This document shows positions 48,604 to 59,330 of a stretch of DNA of 64,000 nt, one piece after another. The position numbers and the translations under genes were made by a program. Under the pieces are notes generated by a model. The model saw only the letters and a program-made list of their open reading frames with translations. It made no database searches and was not told where the DNA came from. Origin of the DNA: Psococerastis gibbosa (Eukaryota > Arthropoda > Insecta > Psocodea > Psocidae); the NCBI GenBank assembly GCA_963971405.1, contig OZ020487.1:31047371-31111370 (forward strand), given 5' to 3'. Position 1 is the first letter of the stretch. Every line of letters starts with the position of its first letter.

Positions 48604-48655
48604 AAATAGTGGTATTCAATATTTCAATGTTGTATACAAACAGCTCGAGAAAATG
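48604..48655 (+). CDS. BAIAP3: Munc13-4/BAIAP3 exon 13, 52-bp microexon of MUN
   Basis: 52 bp between CTTATTTCAG and ATG|GTAAGT. Encodes NSGIQYFNVVYKQLEKM, completing the Gln codon of exon 12 and leaving in phase 0 for exon 14. The family pattern of a tyrosine/phenylalanine helix ending in a basic KQLEK is kept. Confidence 0.85.
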
Positions 48656-49321
48656 GTAAGTTAGCCTTCCATTACGATTAAGGGTGTCTCCCTCCATCGT
48701 GGGTTTCCTTATTCGTAGCTATCGGAGTTTGCTTTCCGTGGCTTTACCATCGATGTTGCTGAAGCAAGTTTAATTGAGTTATTATTAATAATGTTTTATA
48801 AGGTTTTTATGAACGTAATTTACTTCCAATGGGCCCATTAAACCGGTCCCTGATTTTTTGATATTTTTTCCGTATTAAATTTGGCCGCTGGCAAACTACG
48901 TGACCTCAATGTCAACCAACACCAGCTACAGTACATGCTTACCATAAATACATTGTGACCGGCTTCAGTTTTTGTACGAGTTTTAAGAGAATTACTAAAC
49001 AGTCAAGTTTTAAAATTTGGAATGTTTTGAGTTGCCTGCATCAATACTTTTCTATCCTCTAGTATAGCATATCAACGCGCGCGACAGCGCGCGACCAAGT
49101 TCCATACAGCTCCGATGAGCTGCCCAGCAAGTATATCTCCACGGCGAGTTTACGGCATTTTAGCCACTTTCCAACCATCACTGTAGCTCACCCAGTTGTC
49201 CGATTGACCTCTAATTTTGCATTCAGGCTTTAAATACAGCACAAAACCCCAATTTAAAAATTCAGCACTCTAGCATGATTGGTTGCTGACATCCAAATAC
49301 CCCAAAACCACGCTTTTCGCG

Positions 49322-49369
49322 TGGACTCACTCACTCACTCACTCACTCACTCACTCACTCACTCACTGA
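49322..49369. repeat. (CTCA)n microsatellite
   Basis: About eleven ACTC units in a row just before the 288-bp tandem duplication. Confidence 0.95.
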
Positions 49370-49383
49370 CACAAATTATAGGC

Positions 49384-49953
49384 CATTTCCAGATGTGCTG
49401 GAGATGTGAAACTCAGGAATTAGTCTCTTCTTACCATGAAACCCCCAGAATAAATCAAAAAACCCGAAAAGTTTTATGATAACTTAGCAATCACGTAATG
49501 AATTTTACGTACTTAGCTTACGGCCGAGCATACATATGGCACGCTCATCCCATCCACGTGTGCAGGACAACTGAAATTTGGGATTGGGTTCATTTTTGAC
49601 ATTTCCCATTTTTTCCACTTTATTCAAAAAATTGATTACGTAACTTAACGTAGTCACTTAACGAAATAGCCCACATCCAGGTGTGCTGGAGATGTGAAAC
49701 TCAGGAATTAGTCTCTTTTTACCATCAAACCCCCAGAATAAATCAAAAAACCCGGAAAGGTTTATGATAACTTAGCAATCACGTAATGAATTATACGTAC
49801 TTAGCTTACGGCCGAGCATACATATGGCACGCTCATCCCATCCACGTGTGCAGGACAACTAATATTTGGGATTGGGTTCATTTTTGACATTTCCCATTTT
49901 TTCCACTTTATTCAGAAAATTGACTTAATGTAGTCACTTAACGAAAGCTAGCT
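49384..49953. repeat. Tandem duplication, 288-bp unit, two copies
   Basis: TGTGCTGGAGATGTGAAACT starts at 49,394 and 49,682; the copies agree through CACGCTCATCCCATCCACGT and TCCCATTTTTTCCACTTTAT. Near-identity suggests a young duplication. Confidence 0.93.
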
Positions 49954-50290
49954 TCTAGATGTGGTTAATTCCTACGTAGGTAGGTAGGTATATCTATATA
50001 GTGGTTCGCATGTTGTATATTGTTCTTTCTTTCATATGGGTTTTCTATAACTTGTCAGTCTTCTAGTTACTCTGGTGCTAGCTAGACTCTTCCCGAAAAT
50101 TCTCGAATCTTCACTTTTTAAATTTATTCTCGATCTTCCATCATGGCTGTTCCGGTTCCAGCATTTTTCACCATACATAGTACAGCCTAGTATGGCGAAA
50201 AGATGACTAATTCTTCCTCTGCCTTTCAATTTTTTTAACACTCCATGCATACATGTCAAGTTATTTGTTAATTGTACAAAAAGATATGAT

Positions 50291-50839
50291 ATCCAACCCA
50301 AAACACTCCGTGTAAAAAATACCAAGTTCCTTTGGCCCATCAAAGTTGTGATATCCAGATGGGCCAAGTTCCTTTTTTCTGCCTATGTGTGTTGTGATAT
50401 CAGGATGGGCCAAGTTCTTGTGATTTTTCTATTTGAATATTTTCTCTAAAAATTAATTTAAATTTTGTTTAGAACTTGGTGCTTCTTCATGCTTATGTAC
50501 CTTGACACTGACACTTGCTGTAATTGGCCAATGATGACGCATAAGATATGGCGAAATGGCAAATTTGCAACTGAGGCCACAGTGTCGTTACGTAGGTATA
50601 CCTCTAATAAACGATAGGAAACTACGAAGAGTTTTGCAATGGAAGCACCCAAGTTCTGAAAAAAAATTTAAATTAATTTTTTAGAGAAAATATTCAAAGA
50701 GAAAAATTACAAGAGCTTGGCCCATCCTGATATCACAACATACATAGGCAGAAAAAAGGAACTTGGCCCATCTGGATATCACAACTTTGATGGGTCAAAG
50801 GAACTTGGTATTTTTTTCACGGAGTGTTTTGGGTTGGAT
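50291..50839. mobile_element. Foldback element with about 200-bp inverted arms
   Basis: ATCCAACCCAAAACACTCCG at 50,291 has its inverse ending at 50,839. Arms (50,291-50,480 and 50,640-50,839) include GATGGGCCAAGTTCCTTTTT and ATATTTTCTCTAAAAATTAA with few mismatches. The spacer is about 160 bp. No transposase. Open frames inside are chance. Confidence 0.88.
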
Positions 50840-51299
50840 TCGTTATTAGTGTAATGAAAGCTTTGTGAAGGCCAAAATCTTTTTTGTAAATTCACATACT
50901 GTATATTGTAGTCGTTATTAATTTAAACAAAACCCAATAGGCCCCTTTGCTTTTGGGGGCAAAAAAATAAATAAAAAATCATGAAAAATTACTAAAAATT
51001 ATTTTTCTGGGGAACCTTTCTATCTATGCTTTCTAGGTTGAGGTAAATTATATGTTTTAGGTGTTAAATATAGAGTAACATTGCCAAACAGGTTTTTTTC
51101 TATTATCCATTGGGGATAGGGGAAATCGAGGCAACCGATATGTAACCCTATATAGGAAAATTATTTGCGATGCATATACATATTATCTACGATATATATC
51201 TGAACCTCTATACTAATTGATTAATAGGAGAGCATACTTACGCGTGCGGGGCTCCTTGAACCATACATCTTACGATCCAGAGGAAAAAAACCTCAAAGG

Positions 51300-51566
51300 T
51301 GCATAGGAGCTGCAGCTCCTATGGACAGGTGCATAGGAGCTAACTTTTGGTTCATAGGAGCTGCAGCTCCTATGGACAGGTGCATAGGAGCTAACTTTTG
51401 GTTCATAGGAGCTGCAGCTCCCATGGACATTTAGGCACGCCCCACCTTATGATGCATAGGAGCTGCGCAAGTTCATAGGAGCTGCCCTGCGGTGCAAAGG
51501 AGCTGCCCTGTGATGCATAGGAGCCGCAGCTCCTATGGACAGCCACTTTTGTGGTTCATAGGAGCT
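51300..51566. repeat. Palindromic CATAGGAGCT repeat array
   Basis: About ten CATAGGAGCT/AGCTCCTATG words in 267 bp. Four form the palindrome TAGGAGCTGCAGCTCCTA or near it. A 51-bp unit repeats at 51,302 and 51,353. Single words recur at 54,660, 56,852 and 60,934. Confidence 0.9.
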
Positions 51567-52375
51567 GAAATTATTGAAACAGGCACCTTTTATTATTTTG
51601 CTGCAATTATGAAAGCCTTTTGCTGTAGTTTACAGCAGTTCCCGCTTTTTTTTAAATGATGAATGCACTGTACTTTAGCATCAATTGATTTGCAGATATG
51701 ATCCGTCTCATTGTATTTTACTACTAAATCAATTTATAGATTTTTCCTCAAGATCCTTAATTTTCAAGCATGCAGCAACGGATCCACCAGGGTCCACTCA
51801 TCCCTGAAATGGGTAGGGCTACCGTTCCCTTATCAGTAGGGAAAAACGCTTATGTCGGGCATGTTGCGGACCGTAATAGACCTAGTAGTACGTGGATCAT
51901 GGGGTCTAGACTTGCCACGGCGTTTTTAAGTATTTTTATTCTCTTCACGGCCCGGTCGCATTTAACTGAACCGCTTCTACCAATAATGTGCTAAATTGAA
52001 TATTTTACATGCTGAATCAACACTTAATACTCTTACTAATTACTAGGTACATAAAACTCTTCATGGTTGTCATGACAAATGAGGAACTCATAGCTACTGT
52101 ACGACCCCAGCCATGACAGGCTTACTGGGCTGCAGCCCTTCACATGAAATGAAAAATTAAACATTAACTAAAAATAGTAGCCTACCGGTACTAAAACAAT
52201 CAAATAATTGACAAAAAGTAAGAAATTGCAGCTCCCTTGATTACACACTCTATAATATTGTTTCATTAAATACACGCATAAGAAAAATTGGAACGTGTTG
52301 TGCTTACTACAAAATTCAGATGGTATATTATGAAATATTGAAAGCAGCAATGAACAATCAAACATTTTCAACAAT

Positions 52376-53560
52376 ACTTCATAGTACTGTTATTGGTCGG
52401 AAAAGTGGCCAAGAGCAGAGAAAATGTGCAAAAAGAAAATTTATGGTTTTCTCTAACTTCGCCCCAAATTACACAATTCGAAATCTTTCTACAAATTTAT
52501 GTTCAGGGAGCAGTTATTGGTCAGAAAAGTGGCCAAGGGCCAAAAAATTGTCGAAATTAACATTTTTTGGTTTTCTTTAACTTCGCCCCTAATTACAAAA
52601 TTCGAAAACTTTTTTCAATTACTGCTTCAGGGAGCAATGTTTGGTCGGAAAAGAGGCCAAGGGCCATGAAATTGCCCAAGACTAAATTTTTTTGATTTCT
52701 CTAACTTCACCCCTAATTACACAATTCGAAAACTTTTTTCAATATATGCTTCAGGGAGCAGTGTATGGTCGGAAAAGGGGCCAAGGTCCGATAAATTGAC
52801 AAAAAAATTTTTTTTGGATTTCTCTAACTCCGACCTTAATTACACAAATCGAAAACTTTCTTCAATATATGATTCAGGAAGCAGTGTTTGTTCGGAAAAG
52901 TGACCATGATTAGAGAAATTGCCCAAATCTAAAAGTTTTGGTTTTCTCTATCTTCGCCCCTAATTACACAATTCGAAAACTTTCTTCATTATATGCTTCA
53001 GGGAGCAGTGTATGGTCGGAAAAGGGGCCAAGGTCCGATAAATTGACCAAAACAATTTTTTTTGGATTTCTCTAACTCCGACCCTAATTACACAAATCGA
53101 AAACTTTCTTCAATTTATTCTTCAGAGAGCAGTGTTTGGTCGGAAAAGAGGCCAAGGTCCGATAAATTGACTAAAACAATTTTTTTGGATTTCCCTAACT
53201 CCGACCCTAATTATACAAATCGAAAACTTTCTTCAATATATGCTTCAGGAAGCAGTGTTTGTTCGGAAAAGTGACCATGATTAGAGAAATTGCCCAAAAC
53301 TAAAAGTTTTGGTTTTCTCTATCTTCGCCCCTAATTACACAATTCGAAAAATTCCTTCAATTTATGCTTAACAGAGCAATTTTTGGTCGGAAAAGTGACC
53401 AAGATTAGAGAAATTGCCCAAAACTAAAATTTTTGGATTTCTCTAACTTCGACCCTAATTACACAAATCGAAAACTTTCTTCAATTTATTCTTCAGAGAG
53501 CAGTTATTGGTCGGAAAAGTGACTAAGAGCCAAGATATTGCCCACAAGGATGCTTTTAGT
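52376..53560. repeat. Satellite array, about 124-bp unit, about 10 copies
   Basis: Each unit has GGTCGGAAAAGTGGCCAAG, a TTTTTTGGATTTCTCTAAC block, CCTAATTACACAA and TCGAAAACTTTCTTCAAT. Unit starts lie near 52,376, 52,502, 52,624, 52,748, 52,871, 52,996, 53,121, 53,243, 53,366 and 53,490. There is no coding constraint. Confidence 0.93.
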
Positions 53561-53935
53561 TTTCTTTTCCCCCTAATCGCCTAGTTCCAAGTAATTTATG
53601 TTTTGTACTGGGGTGAACCCCAATTCCATAGTATCCAAAGTATGCTAAACAGTACTAATGTATTTTCTGACACCGTTGCCATCATTCATTCTAATGCGTA
53701 TGTAATATGTTATGTCATAGTTGCATAACTTTAAACATGAAACAGCTAAAAAAAATGGATATTTTCTGTAAAATTTGATTTTGTCACATAAAATGGACTT
53801 TGGGGATGCCCGAGTTGCGCTTCACCCATGCCCATTTTCAGGGGGAACCACACATTCTTGGTACGATACATAGTATCATTATTCCTATTAATCTAATCTT
53901 ACTTTCAAATGATGGAGTGGGGGCGCAATCCTTTT

Positions 53936-54235
53936 TATTGACTTTTTTGTTCTATTAGTAAGCCAACGTAGTGGACAATGTAACAGCAAAGGCTTTCACG
54001 GACGGAGTCGAATGAAAAACCAGTAGAATCCGGTTTAATGGGCCGTGGTCGAAATGAAAGCGAACTTCCACTGGTTCTTCATTCAAACTAGCGGAGTTAG
54101 GGCTATACAGCCCTCTCTTACATCCTCTCTTGCCCTCCGAAGCATGGCCAGAACATGTAGCAAGCGTGGGACTCAAACCAACAACCTTTCTGGTGGAGTC
54201 TGTACCACTACCCTACTCTACATACCCTGACTTCG
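53936..54235 (-). mobile_element. tRNA-derived SINE, family S1 copy 5, interrupted
   Basis: S1 body GCGGAGTTAGGGCTATACAG and GCATGGCCAGAACATGTAGC, with an extra piece of about 110 bp (53,975-54,087) near the tail. That piece has its own inverted ends, GAATGAAAAACCAGT and ACTGGTTCTTCATTC. Confidence 0.75.
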
Positions 54236-54993
54236 CATCAGCTTCACATGCCAATTACAATTTATTACAATTTTTTGAAATAATAGGCCCGACAAGGTGG
54301 GTTTACGTATTGTGATAGCATTTATTTTTACCTACGTGTACATGGCTACATGCCACCTGGGGATTTCTTGTGTGAAAAATAGGACAGACATTGTGAGGGT
54401 TTTAAAACGCATTTTGATAGCAATAACGTTTTGAATTTACAGGCGAGCCCGAGTTGGGCCAGCTATGACTAATTATTTACCTACGTAACAATGTTAAATT
54501 CAATAATATTGGCAAAGGAAATACAGGCAAAACTGTTGTAACAAATAGGCCTAATAGTGAAGTGTGAACTAAAACCATGATGAGTAGGCCTACTGTCCTT
54601 ATCAGTTCCAAAATATGCGTTGGTAGCCATTCAGCTGCCTGCCTTGTAGGTGGTCACGCAGCTCCTATGAATCATGCCTAACTGCTGATGATGAAAATAT
54701 GTTCATGATTCTGAATTCAGCAATTATATTGCCAACTAGAAACTTTTGCTTATCTAACATAGCCCACGAAGGTATTTAAATTTTAAAAAATGCACTTACA
54801 AAATACATAGTCTATAGGTCTATATAATATATGCGAAAATTGAAATAAAAAAGAAATAATTAATTTTATTCTATTGCAGTATTATGTCAACCTATAAACA
54901 TAATAGTCTCCTTAGTAACTTTGTAAAACTTGCTGTCACTCATTGTTAAAATTAACTTTGTATCGTTTTACGAATAAAATTAAATTAAAAATT

Positions 54994-55027
54994 CACAACA
55001 GGTTTCGGCTCACGCCATCGTCAAGTG
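54994..55027 (-). ncRNA. Hammerhead-like motif, left arm
   Basis: Minus strand: CAC, core TTGACGA (CUGANGA with C3 to U), stem II GGC-GTGA-GCC, GAA, ACCTGT, T17, GTG. Only three stem I pairs are visible. One extra base precedes stem II. Likely degenerate. Confidence 0.45.
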
Positions 55028-55095
55028 CGATTGAAAACAGATAAAACAAAAGGTATGCAAGCTAAAACAAAATGAAACTCATTGTCAGGATAACA

Positions 55096-55130
55096 CACAG
55101 CATCGATGGCGTGAGCCGAAACCGGTTGTG
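55096..55130 (+). ncRNA. Hammerhead-like motif, right arm (degenerate core)
   Basis: GGCGTGAGCC stem II, GAA, palindromic ACCGGT, T then GTG. The CUGANGA core is badly changed (GCATCGA), so this copy should be inactive. Confidence 0.35.
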
Positions 55131-55189
55131 AATTTTTAATTTAATTTTATTCGTAAAACTATACAAAGTTAATTTTAACAATGAATGTC

Positions 55190-55375
55190 AACCTAGTGGA
55201 GTTATAGAACTATAAAACCTTCTCTCACACTCAACTAGGAAAGCCCGGGCCTGCCTGCTTTACAAGCCCTCCGAAGCATGGCCATAAAATGTATCATGTG
55301 TGGGACTCGAACTAACAACCTTGCGGCTGAAAGTCCGAGTCCGCACTACTGATCTACATGTCCTGACACAATCCT
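55190..55375 (-). mobile_element. tRNA-derived SINE, family S1 copy 6
   Basis: Body AACTAGGAAAGCCCGGGCCT and CCTCCGAAGCATGGCCATAA, B box reverse GTGTGGGACTCGAAC, A-box side GCACTACTGATCTACATGTC. It directly follows the inverted repeat at 54,940. Confidence 0.8.
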
Positions 55376-55562
55376 CCCTGACAAAAATGGCCCTGAAATA
55401 TTGAGACAAGAATTAGGCTCACATTAACAATAACCGTTAGATGTTATATGCTTGGATGTCAATCGGCATAGGTAAAGGAAGAAATTTGAAGCCTGAAAAA
55501 TATAAATCAAAAAATAAGGGTGTAAATTTGAACGAAACCATGATGTTTAGGGGCCGCTGTTC

Positions 55563-56275
55563 AGTGGCGTAGCCAGAATTTTTTTTTTGGGGGGTCCAAT
55601 TTTCATGGCACGTCAATACATAAAGTTTGCCCGCTTGCGATAGTTTTTCGAATGGGGTGGTGCCCCCCCCCCCCCCCCCCGTATTTTCGTAAAACAGTAG
55701 AAAAGAGGAAAGCCGTTCTCATGGCTTACACATCTCCTAATTAGAGGCATGATCTTAATTTCCCCACCCACGGGGTCGGGAGGGCGAAGGGGGGCCCGGA
55801 GGTCTCCCCCGGAACGATTTTTGAAAAAAAATAGGCCTGAAATTGTGGAGTTTTCACATTTTGGTGTATATACGTCTTGTAACGTATTCTAATAATGTTT
55901 AGGTTTTGCAGCCGAAGAATAGTAGACCAACTACGAGAAAGGAGGCAGGGGCGTCTCCCCCGGGGAATTATTTTGAAAATGAATATTCTCAAAATAGTGG
56001 AATTTACGCACTTATGCAACTTGATAGCAGTTATGTGTTTATATTTTACATGTGAAGAATATTAAAGCTTACAAGGGGGGCCCGAGGCCCGAGGTCTACC
56101 CCGGGGAATGTTTTTTAGAAGATAGGCCTGAAATAGTTTGTCGGCAAAACGTTTTTGATTTTGCAGACGATAACTTTATCAACAAATTGGAAACAGGGGA
56201 ATTTTTTTAAAAGAAATATCTGAAAAATTTTCTGTTTTGGTAAATTTTGGATGGGGGGAGGGGGCGGACCCGCTG
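55563..56275. repeat. Array of hAT-related modules, about three copies
   Basis: Opens with CAGTGGCGTAGCCAGAATTT, a hAT-like end. Then TCTCCCCCGG-type G/C-rich pieces followed by ATAGGCCTGAAAT and TTTACGCA recur near 55,800, 55,950 and 56,095. Related single modules lie at 5,915, 7,975, 33,490 and 54,365. Confidence 0.6.
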
Positions 56276-56309
56276 TTGGTGTTGAATCGCTGACCTGCTT
56301 GAACCAGAA

Positions 56310-56660
56310 ATTGAAAAAAAAAGTTCGAATAATGTAATTAAAGCCAAAGGTATCTCGTTCTTGGCAACTTTTCCGACCGGTAACAGCGATATCGATTCTG
56401 ATATTTAATTATTTAATTTGTCCAATTGTGCATTTTAGGGGTGAAATTAGTGAACGCCAAAAATATCTTGAAATTTGGCAATTGTTACGCTCTTGGCATC
56501 TTTTTCCGTCCAATAACAGTATTTTGAACCAGAAATTTAAGAAAATGTTCGAATAGTGTAATTTGGAGCGAAGTTAGTGAAAACCAAAAAATCATAATTT
56601 TGGGTAATCTCTTTCCTCTTGGCCACTTTTCCGACCAATAGCTGCATTCTGATGGTAGTC
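56310..56660. repeat. Satellite array, reverse orientation, about 3 copies
   Basis: TTGGCCACTTTTCCGACC, TTCGAATAGTGTAATT and GTGAAAACCAAAAAAT are reverse complements of the 52.4-53.6 kb satellite. More diverged than the forward array. Confidence 0.85.
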
Positions 56661-57095
56661 TTGATTGCGTGCAATTATTTGATTATACCCATGTACACCA
56701 TTTCTATTTTTTTAAAAACAGCTCTAAAATTGAATTTGCTCTATTGTGGCCAGCAATACAGCCAATTTGCTATAAGCAATTGAAGCACACTGTCTGGTTC
56801 ACAGGAGCCAGGCCGGCCACGGCGGTGCATAGGAGCTAACCTCTGGATGTACTGCCGCACTCTAAGATGACAAAATTCATTAAAATCTAGTAGGAAATGG
56901 TTCATAAATGGTTCATAAATGGTTCATTAAAATAGTGCTTAGCTTATCTAGGAGCCGCGGCTGCCATGCAACTTCTGAAATATTGTAAGAAGGTATAGGG
57001 AAACCAATGCTTAGCGCGGTGCAAGGGAGCCAGGTAGACGAACATGTACGGGTTCACTTTTACGGATTTCTTTTTGTGATATTCTTAATGTTCAG

Positions 57096-57238
57096 GTGTC
57101 TCACGACATGGGTCCGCGCATAGTGTCTCTGTGTGCGTCCCTCAAGTCTGCCTCGTACAACTGTGGGGGTGGAGTTACACCCCAACACATGGGCACTGCA
57201 GCCTTCGAACTCTACCTCGCCGTACAAGAATTCGTTGG
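57096..57238 (+). CDS. BAIAP3: Munc13-4/BAIAP3 exon 14, MUN region
   Basis: 143 bp, acceptor AATGTTCAG|GTG, donor GG|GTATGT. Encodes VSHDMGPRIVSLCASLKSAS, a Gly-rich turn and AFELYLAVQEFVG, a conserved MUN helix. It sits after the 8.4 kb repeat-rich intron 13. Confidence 0.92.
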
Positions 57239-57706
57239 GTATGTTTATACTTTCTTAAATTCGTTGCCATTGCAATTTAGCCTACATATTTAGTTACAAA
57301 GTAGATATAAAAGGCATGCATTGTTACTTTGTTGATGAAGATAAAGTCGGGTCATACTGTCAGAAAGGTTTTTCGATTGCAAATCGGACTACCACAAAAG
57401 TTAGTAATTTGAACTTCACAACTTTTTATTTGTGTGCTAATGTAACCTAACAGGTAATTTTGCTGCCATATAAGTCTTAATTACCATATGTACGGTACCC
57501 TCTAATTTTTAAAAATATATTTATTTCCAATTTTAAGGTTAACAATAAAGTCAATAAAGTCGTTTTTCATTTCATTTCAATCAATAACAAGACTGGGAGA
57601 TTGGTTGCAACCTAAATTTGTCCAAAGCACAATATTATATTACATATCATTATAGCCAATCCTTTACCACACTAGGCCTAGTAGATAAATAGGAAAGTAT
57701 GCATAA

Positions 57707-57928
57707 GTGGCGGATCCAGCTATTTATTTGAAGGGGCCGATGCTGGCCGAAATTGGCGCCCTTTGGTAACAAAGTTAGATCGGGATACGGTAGCCTATTT
57801 TTATTACATATTTTTTATTATTTAGAAAATATTTATTTGAACTAAATTTGTCTCATTTTGACGCCCTTCAGGGTGCTTAGAGGCAGTCATGACCCTCTGC
57901 CCCCCCCCCCCCCTCGTGGATCCGCCAT
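57707..57928. mobile_element. hAT-like non-autonomous element (short D-related)
   Basis: GTGGCGGATCCAG at left and GTGGATCCGCCATT at right are inverse, with a C run beside the right end. Internal sequence differs from family D. Confidence 0.65.
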
Positions 57929-59330
57929 TGACACTGTATATGAGAAAATATAATGGTAGCATGTTTACAGTACACTACAGGTCACAATGAAACCCATTAA
58001 TGTAGAGGGGCTTACAAACGACATAGAAAGTCCACTTTGATTTGTTATTGATCAAACTGTTGATTGGAAAACGGGCTACAAAGCACGGCGGCCTATATTT
58101 CGATGAAAAAAGATCCGGATCTTCCCGCGTTTACTGTATACTGACTGTCTTTACCGGTTCTTTCCCAATTGGTGAACCCATCTTCTTGCAATTAAAGCCC
58201 CCTTCATTTTCATCTGACAAAAGAAAATGCGAGCTTGTTTCGTCATTGTCTGTACAGCAACCTCTCGACTGATATTTTTTATTTCATATTTTTGCAGACA
58301 ACTTGTTAGTTGTAGAATTTTATTTCCTTAAAAGGTTGTTGGATATTCTTTTCTGAGAGTTTCGTTTGTCTCCATGATGAGTTTTCCATTTTCCAGTTTT
58401 TCTGCTAGTGTTGCACGCATTTGTTTGCCTTTGTGACATGCCGCTGGCATTTATTTGATTTACACTTTAATAAAATTTAATTTATTTTCAGACTTGAAAG
58501 TGTTGCCCTCTTAAAACAGGGTCAAGGGCCATCAATATAAACAAACAGGCAATACCTAAGCTAAACATTGTCCAAAGGTAGCATATATGTTTTCTGACCT
58601 GTGTGATATTGTTTTGAACATTTTTGAGATTCCTCTATTATAACGTATTGTACCCACAGAATTTATAATAGCCACATTGCCTTGCTTAGGCGTTCTTACG
58701 ACGATTTAAAGAATTCAATTTTATTTTTATTTTTTTAATTAATTTACAAAATTTGATTTCCATTACCATCTTTTAAATCAAAAACTATGCTATTAAGAGA
58801 GGAAAAAATTACAAATTCCACCGACAATATTGATTATGCGACCAGATCAGTCAATCCCGTCACATCCTATCGCAAAAGTTATTCATTTTGATATACTGCG
58901 TTTACTGTACTTTAGCCGTTACTAACACCGATTGGTCACAGTAATTGAAGTTCATTATTGTAAAAAATTGAAATACCGGTAATGCTGTCTTGTTGAAAGA
59001 GTTTCTAATAAGACTGACCAATCGCCGTATCAGTGTTTAAATGGTGGCCACATTTTATGTATCAATTAAAATGAGGATTCTATGTGTTCATTCAGTTAAT
59101 TATGTGACTAGTGACGCTAGCACTGTAATAAATATTTCCTGTGAAATTTGACTTGAGGCAAAAAAATGATACTCTTAAAAGATGTTATATAATAATACAA
59201 TATTACCAGCAAGTGCGGTAGCATTCGAGCCAAGCCTCCATCTTCAACCGACATTGTTAATGTTAAAAAGGAGGGCAGTATCTGATCTAGTAATTGTGAG
59301 GTCTAGGAAGTTCAGGGAGTTGCCCTCCTT

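Larger units (their letters stand above)
54940..55187. mobile_element. Inverted repeat carrying two hammerhead-like motifs (Penelope-like terminal repeats)
   Basis: Left arm 54,945-55,020 and right arm 55,103-55,181 are inverse over about 78 bp (ATTGTTAAAATTAACTTTGT; TTTTACGAATAAAATTAAAT; GGCTCACGCCATCG). Each arm holds GCCGAAACC with a GGCGTGAGCC stem. No coding sequence lies between them: probably solo inverted terminal repeats. Confidence 0.72.
48656..57095 (+). other. Intron 13 (8.4 kb), repeat cluster
   Basis: Consists mainly of the arrays and elements listed separately. 51,570-52,370, 53,600-53,930 and 54,440-54,930 hold no further feature that I recognise. 48,660-49,320 is mostly unremarkable apart from GCGCGCGACAGCGCGCG at about 49,078. 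Confidence 0.65.

Noticed and set aside
49076..49098. GCGCGCGACAGCGCGCG as a regulatory palindrome or Z-DNA site
   Set aside because: Too short and isolated to support a function from sequence alone.
52320..53274. Two short frames (86 and 70 codons) with similar repeated peptides
   Set aside because: They are translations of the 124-bp satellite; the period is not a multiple of three throughout.
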